The position numbers and the translations under genes are program-made. A DNA stretch of 10,076 nt, taken from the NCBI GenBank assembly GCA_018711415.1, contig DVIJ01000036.1, positions 1 to 10,076 of the forward strand, given 5' to 3'. The notes beneath the pieces are model-generated. The model was not told the origin of the DNA. It did not search any database and saw only the letters and a list, made by a program, of their open reading frames with translations. This DNA comes from Scatomorpha merdavium (GTDB taxonomy: Bacteria > Bacillota > Clostridia > Oscillospirales > Oscillospiraceae). This document shows, piece by piece, positions 7,025 through 10,076 of this stretch. Position 1 is the stretch's first letter. Each line of letters begins with the position of its first letter.

Positions 7025-7348
7025 TCACTCCGCCAGGACGTTCCGGATAAACCCGTCGATAGCAGCCTTGGACCCGGGGTTCACGATGGAATCCACGGCC
7101 TTTCCATCCCGGTACATTATCAGGGTCGGGACCACCTCTACCCGTTCCGCATCTGCCAGCGGAGCTTCTTCGTCTATGTTGACCTTTGCTACCACGAGCT
7201 TGTCCGCATATTCCTCCGCGACCTTTTCATATGCCGGTCCGAGGCGGCGGCAATAGCCGCACCACGGAGCCCAGAACTCCACCAGGACGGGCCTGTCCAT
7301 GCTTTTCACCCGCCTGAATTCCTCACTGTTTATGTTGACAGCCGCCAT
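7025..7348 (-). CDS. trxA: Thioredoxin with CGYC active site
   Basis: This gene encodes 107 residues, a normal thioredoxin length. ATG 7348 follows AAAGGGG nine bases upstream. It is a cytosolic disulfide reductant. The fold is complete: strand VLVEFWAPWC (21-30), active site W29-C30-G31-Y32-C33, strand VVAKVNIDE (52-60), and the cis-proline loop VVPTLIMYRDG (72-82, P74). The active site is WCGYC in place of the classical WCGPC. The residue between the cysteines tunes redox potential and pKa, so this protein may be less reducing than E. coli thioredoxin. It is the first gene of the trxA-trxB-DUF6132 operon and faces the CMD-cupin gene across a 200-nt intergenic region. No good -35/-10 pair could be found for it. 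Confidence 0.93.
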   Translation of the reverse strand: MAAVNINSEEFRRVKSMDRPVLVEFWAPWCGYCRRLGPAYEKVAEEYADKLVVAKVNIDEEAPLADAERVEVVPTLIMYRDGKAVDSIVNPGSKAAIDGFIRNVLAE

Positions 7349-7388
7349 TTAAGTCAGCCCCTTTCTCTTATCTGTGCATAGGATACCC

Positions 7389-7421
7389 CAAAGAGGCTTT
7401 GTTTTCTGTGATGAAATCACA
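7389..7421. promoter_or_regulatory. Two adjacent palindromes in the divergent intergenic region
   Basis: CAAAG-AGG-CTTTG (7389-7401) and TGTGAT-GAA-ATCACA (7407-7421) are both perfect inverted repeats with a 3-nt centre, separated by five bases. They lie 41-73 bp upstream of the thioredoxin start and 43-75 bp upstream of the -35 of the divergent CMD-cupin gene. They could be binding sites for a regulator of one or both genes. The second resembles a CRP/FNR-family site but is one base too short in the middle for the CRP consensus. Confidence 0.5.
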
Positions 7422-7463
7422 CGGCGGCTGACTCTTGTCCGGGCGAACATTCCTTATAGGCAT

Positions 7464-7492
7464 TTGCTATTATTCGCTCCAGGTGATACAAT
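7464..7492 (+). promoter_or_regulatory. Sigma-A-type promoter of the CMD-cupin gene
   Basis: TTGCTA (7464-7469, four of six to TTGACA) and TACAAT (7487-7492, five of six to TATAAT) are 17 bases apart, with TG at the extended -10 position. Transcription would begin near 7499, leaving a leader of about 50 nt. That leader holds a small GCCCGC/GCGGGC hairpin (7509-7524) before the ribosome binding site. Confidence 0.65.
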
Positions 7493-7536
7493 CTAAATGC
7501 GCAAAGCGGCCCGCGCAGGCGGGCTCTCATTGAAAC

Positions 7537-7542
7537 AGGAGG
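7537..7542 (+). promoter_or_regulatory. Ribosome binding site that fixes the CMD-cupin start
   Basis: AGGAGG ends one base before ATG 7544 and seven bases before ATG 7550. The first spacing is too short, so the second ATG is the likely start. Confidence 0.8.
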
Positions 7543-7549
7543 CATGAAT

Positions 7550-8308
7550 ATGGCGGTAAAGCAGACGGCCGGCAGGGAAAGCATGGGCGAGTTCGCGCCC
7601 AAGTTTGCCCAACTGAACGACGACGTATTGTTTGGGGAGGTCTGGAGCCGGGAGGACAAGCTCTCCCTGAGGGACCGCTCCCTCGTCACCGTAACGGCCC
7701 TGATGGCCCAGGGCCTTGTTGACTCGTCCTTCAAGTATCACCTGGAGGAGGCAAAGAAGAACGGCATCACGCGCCTGGAGATCTCGGAAATACTGACCCA
7801 CGCGGCATTTTACGCCGGCTGGCCCAAGGCCTGGGCGGCCCTGCGCGCCGCGAAGGAGGTCTGGTCCGGACCCGAGTCCGAGTTTGAGGACGCCAAAGCC
7901 CGTCACCAGAGCGAGATGGTATTCCCCATCGGTCCGCCGAACGACGCATATGCAAAGTTCTTCATCGGCCGGAGCTACCTGCAATATGTCTCCACCTCCC
8001 AGGTCGTGGCCTACAACGTCACCTTTGAGCCCGGCTGCCGCAACAATTGGCACATCCACCACGCAGAAAAGGGCGGCGGACAGATCCTGCTCTGCCTTGC
8101 AGGACGAGGCTATTATCAGGAGTGGGGCCAGGAGCCGCGCGAGCTGCATCCGGGCGACGTTGTAAACATCCCGCCCAACGCAAAGCACTGGCACGGCGCT
8201 GCGGCGGACGGCTGGTTCTCGCACCTCTCCCTGGACGTCCCGGGCGAGGGCTGCAGCAACGAGTGGCTTGAGCCCGTCTCCGAGGAGGAGTACTCCAAGC
8301 TCGCTTGA
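7550..8308 (+). CDS. Carboxymuconolactone decarboxylase-cupin fusion protein
   Basis: This gene encodes 252 residues. Residues 1-105 are a carboxymuconolactone decarboxylase (CMD) domain: DDVLFGEVWSREDKLSLRDRSLVTVTALMAQG (24-55), then ITRLEISEILTHAAFYAGWPKAW (73-95) with E77 and H84. No CxxC pair is present, so it is not an AhpD-type peroxidase. Residues about 141-230 are a cupin barrel: PGCRNNWHIHHAEKGGGQILLCLAGRGYY (161-189) with metal-ligand candidates H168 and H170 and a Q178 where many cupins have Glu, then HPGDVVNIPPNAKHWHG (200-216) with H213. The fusion is known in Clostridia and other bacteria, but its substrate is not established; a decarboxylation or oxidoreduction of a small acid is the usual guess. 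It is a single-gene unit with its own promoter and terminator. Confidence 0.92.
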   Translation: MAVKQTAGRESMGEFAPKFAQLNDDVLFGEVWSREDKLSLRDRSLVTVTALMAQGLVDSSFKYHLEEAKKNGITRLEISEILTHAAFYAGWPKAWAALRAAKEVWSGPESEFEDAKARHQSEMVFPIGPPNDAYAKFFIGRSYLQYVSTSQVVAYNVTFEPGCRNNWHIHHAEKGGGQILLCLAGRGYYQEWGQEPRELHPGDVVNIPPNAKHWHGAAADGWFSHLSLDVPGEGCSNEWLEPVSEEEYSKLA

Positions 8309-8327
8309 AAACTCAAAGCGGATACGG

Positions 8328-8360
8328 AAAAAGGCGCGGAGCAGTGCTCCGCGCCTTTTT
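8328..8360. terminator. Intrinsic terminator, probably bidirectional
   Basis: GGCGCGGAGC (8333-8342), loop AGT and GCTCCGCGCC (8346-8355) form a perfect 10-bp GC-rich stem. It is followed by TTTTT (8356-8360) and preceded by AAAAA (8328-8332). It lies 20 bases after the CMD-cupin stop. Because the A-run gives a T-run on the other strand, it can also stop the convergent gene at 8515-9048. Confidence 0.93.
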
Positions 8361-8382
8361 CTGCCTTCCAAGCCTCGCAGAG

Positions 8383-8483
8383 TTTCGCGGCCGCAGCCGC
8401 GAAATAAAGCCAAATGCGTTTTTCCCGGGGGCGTGTACCTCGGGAAAAACACATCTCGCAAAGCGAGCGTCGAGCAAAGCGAG
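8383..8483. repeat. Cluster of three hairpins with a direct repeat, noncoding
   Basis: Between the terminator and the convergent gene's stop lie: TTTCGCGGC/GCCGCGAAA (8383-8404, 9 bp, 4-nt loop); GTTTTTCCCG/CGGGAAAAAC (8418-8450, 10 bp extendable to 13 with one G-T, loop GCGTGTA); and CTCGC-AAA-GCGAG (8455-8467). The string GCAAAGCGAG occurs at 8458-8467 and again at 8474-8483. No coding gene is supported here. It may be a multicopy intergenic element, a structured RNA or a reinforced terminator region. Confidence 0.65.
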
Positions 8484-8514
8484 GCGCAGAGCGCATCGCA
8501 ATCCCCTTTGCTTG

Positions 8515-9048
8515 TCAGTCCCGCTCAAACCAGCGCAGCCGGCAGAGCTCGGACCAGAGCTTGTTTTCCAAGTATTCAACGTCCTCAGTGACATAGAGGC
8601 GGTTGGTCTCGTCGGTGTAGTGTATCCTGGTGAGCTTCCCGCCCTCGCGCAGCAGGAACCAGCGGTAGCGGCGCGTCTCGGTGGCGTAATCGAAGCTGTC
8701 GAAGCAGGGGAAGAGCTCCGTGTAGTAAAGCACCTGCCTGCCGTAGCGGTCCCGGCAGAAGGTCTTTGCCGCGTCCGTTTCGACATACAGCTCTTCCAGC
8801 CCCGCATAGCTGCGCCCCGCCGCGGTGAAGCCGCCCGGGACCGGGAAGGTCCGCGTCCGCTCATGCGGCTCGCGTACTTGCAGCGGCGCGCCCTCCGCGT
8901 CCAGTTCCCGGCTCGCCCAGCGGATGCGGCAGCTCGCATAGCTGCTCTGCCGGTAATCCACCCTTCGCCCGTCTCCTACGCGCTCCGGCGCCATATCCGG
9001 CTCCCGCGCCGGCTCTTCCCGCCTCTTTCCAAAAAGGTTTTTGAACAT
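8515..9048 (-). CDS. Hypothetical protein, 177 aa
   Basis: No family is recognised. ATG 9048 is favoured, with an AGAGGGGGG run ending ten bases upstream; an in-frame ATG at 9111 would sit upstream of the -10 box and is rejected. The first ~25 residues are charged (MFKNLFGKRREEP) with no signal peptide or membrane helix. The rest, about residues 28-177, is rich in aromatic and charged residues with strand-like alternation, e.g. VDYRQSSYASCRIRWASREL, QVLYYTELFPCFDSFDY and YRWFLLREGGKLTRIHYTDETNRLYV. It ends in a helix VEYLENKLWSELCRLRWFERD. It looks like a compact cytosolic alpha+beta protein. It has its own promoter and shares the downstream bidirectional terminator, so it is a single-gene unit. 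It is likely real given promoter, ribosome binding site and sensible composition. Confidence 0.75.
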   Translation of the reverse strand: MFKNLFGKRREEPAREPDMAPERVGDGRRVDYRQSSYASCRIRWASRELDAEGAPLQVREPHERTRTFPVPGGFTAAGRSYAGLEELYVETDAAKTFCRDRYGRQVLYYTELFPCFDSFDYATETRRYRWFLLREGGKLTRIHYTDETNRLYVTEDVEYLENKLWSELCRLRWFERD

Positions 9049-9081
9049 ATTGCGCGCACCCCCCTCTAAGAAGATTTTCCG

Positions 9082-9111
9082 ATGATACCACAGAACCCGG
9101 GGACTTGTCAC
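9082..9111 (-). promoter_or_regulatory. Promoter of the 177-aa hypothetical gene
   Basis: On the minus strand GTGACA (9106-9111, five of six to TTGACA) and TATCAT (9082-9087, five of six to TATAAT) are separated by 18 bases, with TG at the extended -10 position. It lies between this gene and the DUF3795 stop. Confidence 0.6.
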
Positions 9112-9128
9112 GCTGTTTTTTGAAGGAT

Positions 9129-9686
9129 TCAGCCCTTTTTGGGCTTTTTTCGGAGCTTCAGGCTGAGTCCCCGCCGTGCCGCCGCCTGCTCCAGGAGCTC
9201 CGATGCAGCCGCGGCCCGCTCCTTCGCCGCCGCGGAGTCGAGCTCAGCCCGCCCGTGCAGCTCCGCCAGGGCGGCGTTCAGGTCCTCGGGCGGGAGCAGA
9301 TACGCCGCCGTGTGGAAGAGCGTCTTGTGCCGGCCGTCGTTGTAGCCGCGCAGCAGCTCCTCCAGCGCGGCCAGCTTTGCGTCCAGCTCCGCAGTGTACG
9401 CCTCCAGGCCCAGCTCGCGCGCCCGGGCCAGGTCGCGTTCCCGGCTGGAGTGCGGGACAAAGGAATCGCTCTCGTCAAAACCCGCGTATAGGCCGCAGGG
9501 ATACTCGGCGCAGTCGCGGCAGAATTGCAGTCCCCCGTGCTGCAGCGAGCAGCGGGCCATCCGGCAGCTCTGATTTCCCTCTCCTCCGCCGCAGCCCGGA
9601 CAATAGCCGCCCACGCGCATGGAACACAGCGCGCAGTTGAGGCCGCAGAGCGAAAACTTTGTGCATTCTCGCGTGAAGCCCTTCAT
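9129..9686 (-). CDS. DUF3795 cysteine-rich protein
   Basis: This gene encodes 185 residues. ATG 9686 has GAGG only four bases upstream and lies six bases after the GNAT stop, so translational coupling is likely. The N-terminal 64 residues hold all eleven cysteines: C8, C14, C18, C21, C29, C32, C41, C46, C56, C59 and C64. They include FSLCGLNCALC and GGYCPGCGGG, the hallmark of DUF3795. The family is of unknown function and probably binds zinc or an Fe-S cluster. Residues 80-185 are helical and alanine/leucine-rich, with coiled-coil-like heptads at 85-115 and 140-170, and a lysine-rich tail (LRKKPKKG). This helical half is longer than in many members that are little more than the Cys-rich part. 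The N-terminus matches the remnant at 2322-2399. Confidence 0.9.
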   Translation of the reverse strand: MKGFTRECTKFSLCGLNCALCSMRVGGYCPGCGGGEGNQSCRMARCSLQHGGLQFCRDCAEYPCGLYAGFDESDSFVPHSSRERDLARARELGLEAYTAELDAKLAALEELLRGYNDGRHKTLFHTAAYLLPPEDLNAALAELHGRAELDSAAAKERAAAASELLEQAAARRGLSLKLRKKPKKG

Positions 9687-9692
9687 GCTACC

Positions 9693-10076
9693 TCACTTCC
9701 ACTCGCGCCTGAGTATGCACATCATGATGAAATCGCTGTACTCGTTGTTGTAGTAATACGCCTCTTCCAAAACGCCTTCCTGCTTAAATCCGATTTTCTT
9801 ATAGAATTCCAGCGCATCCGTATTCAAGCCCACTACTCCGATCGAGACGCGATGCATTTCATACTCATTGAAGGCCATGTCAAGCATTATACGGATCGCT
9901 TCCGTCCCGTAGCCCTTGTGCTGCATCTTTGGATCAGGAATGATGATCGTAAGGTCGGTCTGGTGCCATGCGGGAAACATGCGAAGCAGGCCGGTCTCGC
10001 CTATGATATTGCCTTCTAGATCCGTAATGGTGAACCAGACCGAGTCTGCCGATTTATGGTTGACGTTGATGCAGGT
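9693..10076 (-). CDS. GNAT-family N-acetyltransferase, N-terminal part outside window
   Basis: The frame is open to the window edge; 127 C-terminal residues are visible and the stop is TGA at 9693-9695. The internal ATG at 9980 is not the start, because the upstream codons continue the fold (SVWFTITDLEGNIIGETGL). The acetyl-CoA-binding motif is PDPKMQHKGYGTEAIR, with the Q-x-x-G-x-G core at visible residues 52-57. The C-terminal signature follows: RVSIGVVGLNTDALEFYKKIGFKQEGVL and a final DFIMMCILRREWK. This is the RimJ/SpeG-like branch of GNATs, which acetylate protein N-termini, polyamines or small molecules; the substrate cannot be read. The gene looks AT-richer than its surroundings, hinting at separate acquisition. 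It lies six bases upstream of the DUF3795 gene in the same operon. Confidence 0.93.
   Translation of the reverse strand, partial: TCINVNHKSADSVWFTITDLEGNIIGETGLLRMFPAWHQTDLTIIIPDPKMQHKGYGTEAIRIMLDMAFNEYEMHRVSIGVVGLNTDALEFYKKIGFKQEGVLEEAYYYNNEYSDFIMMCILRREWK

Noticed and set aside
7407..7421. Classical CRP binding site
   Set aside because: The half-sites are separated by one base fewer than the CRP consensus, so only a generic palindrome is claimed.
7493..8461. Minus-strand open frame of 322 codons opposite the CMD-cupin gene
   Set aside because: It runs through a terminator and the CMD-cupin promoter region and has no recognisable domain.
8455..8483. Repeated GCAAAGCGAG as a possible CRISPR array
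   Set aside because: There are only two copies, 16 bases apart, with no spacer-repeat rhythm and no cas gene.
8313..8939. Minus-strand open frame of 208 codons ending in the hairpin region
   Set aside because: It overlaps the 177-aa gene in another frame, reads through strong hairpins, and is Arg/Ala/Ser-rich as expected of shadow frames.
9131..9150. Plus-strand terminator-like AGCCC-TTTTT-GGGCT-TTTTT
   Set aside because: It lies in the lysine-rich end of the DUF3795 coding sequence and no plus-strand gene precedes it.

Overview
The window is GC-rich bacterial DNA with closely packed genes and strong GGAGG-type ribosome binding sites. The protein families (WYL regulator, DUF3788, DUF3795, DUF5714, macro domain with an HTH-like tail, a Trx with CGYC) suggest a high-GC, probably gut-associated Clostridia such as the Oscillospiraceae. 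That taxonomic guess is an inference from family content. No rRNA, tRNA, CRISPR array, transposase or phage gene is visible.

Layout. (1) Bases 1-4013, plus strand: a cassette of seven small genes. It opens with a WYL-domain regulator cut by the window edge, followed by a TfoX-N protein, a GyrI-like protein, an NTF2/SnoaL-like protein, an SRPBCC protein, a DUF3788 protein and a cysteine-rich DUF5714 protein. Several of these overlap or nearly touch. Between the NTF2-like and SRPBCC genes lies a short decayed remnant of a DUF3795 gene, recognisable because an intact DUF3795 gene sits at the far end of the window. (2) Bases 4032-5780, minus strand: a macro-domain protein with an HTH-like C-terminal region, then a small VWA (MIDAS) protein. 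A 16-bp inverted repeat between them covers the VWA ribosome binding site. (3) Bases 5868-7348, minus strand: a compact redox operon of thioredoxin, thioredoxin reductase and a small DUF6132 membrane protein. (4) Bases 7464-8360, plus strand: a carboxymuconolactone decarboxylase-cupin fusion with a readable promoter and a textbook terminator. A short stretch rich in hairpins follows. (5) Bases 8515-10076, minus strand: an unrecognised 177-aa protein with its own promoter, preceded by a GNAT-DUF3795 gene pair. The GNAT gene is cut by the window end and looks AT-richer than its surroundings.

How the genes may work together. The first cassette combines a ligand- or nucleic-acid-responsive WYL regulator with three folds that bind small hydrophobic molecules (GyrI-like, NTF2-like, SRPBCC) and a metal-binding Cys-rich protein. 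This fits a chemical-stress or detoxification island, but no substrate can be read from the sequence. Macro plus VWA suggests ADP-ribose-related signalling or stress response. The trx operon is ordinary thiol housekeeping with an added Cys-containing membrane protein. The best candidates for something undescribed are the WYL cassette, the macro-HTH/VWA pair with its RBS-covering inverted repeat, and the hairpin cluster at 8383-8483.
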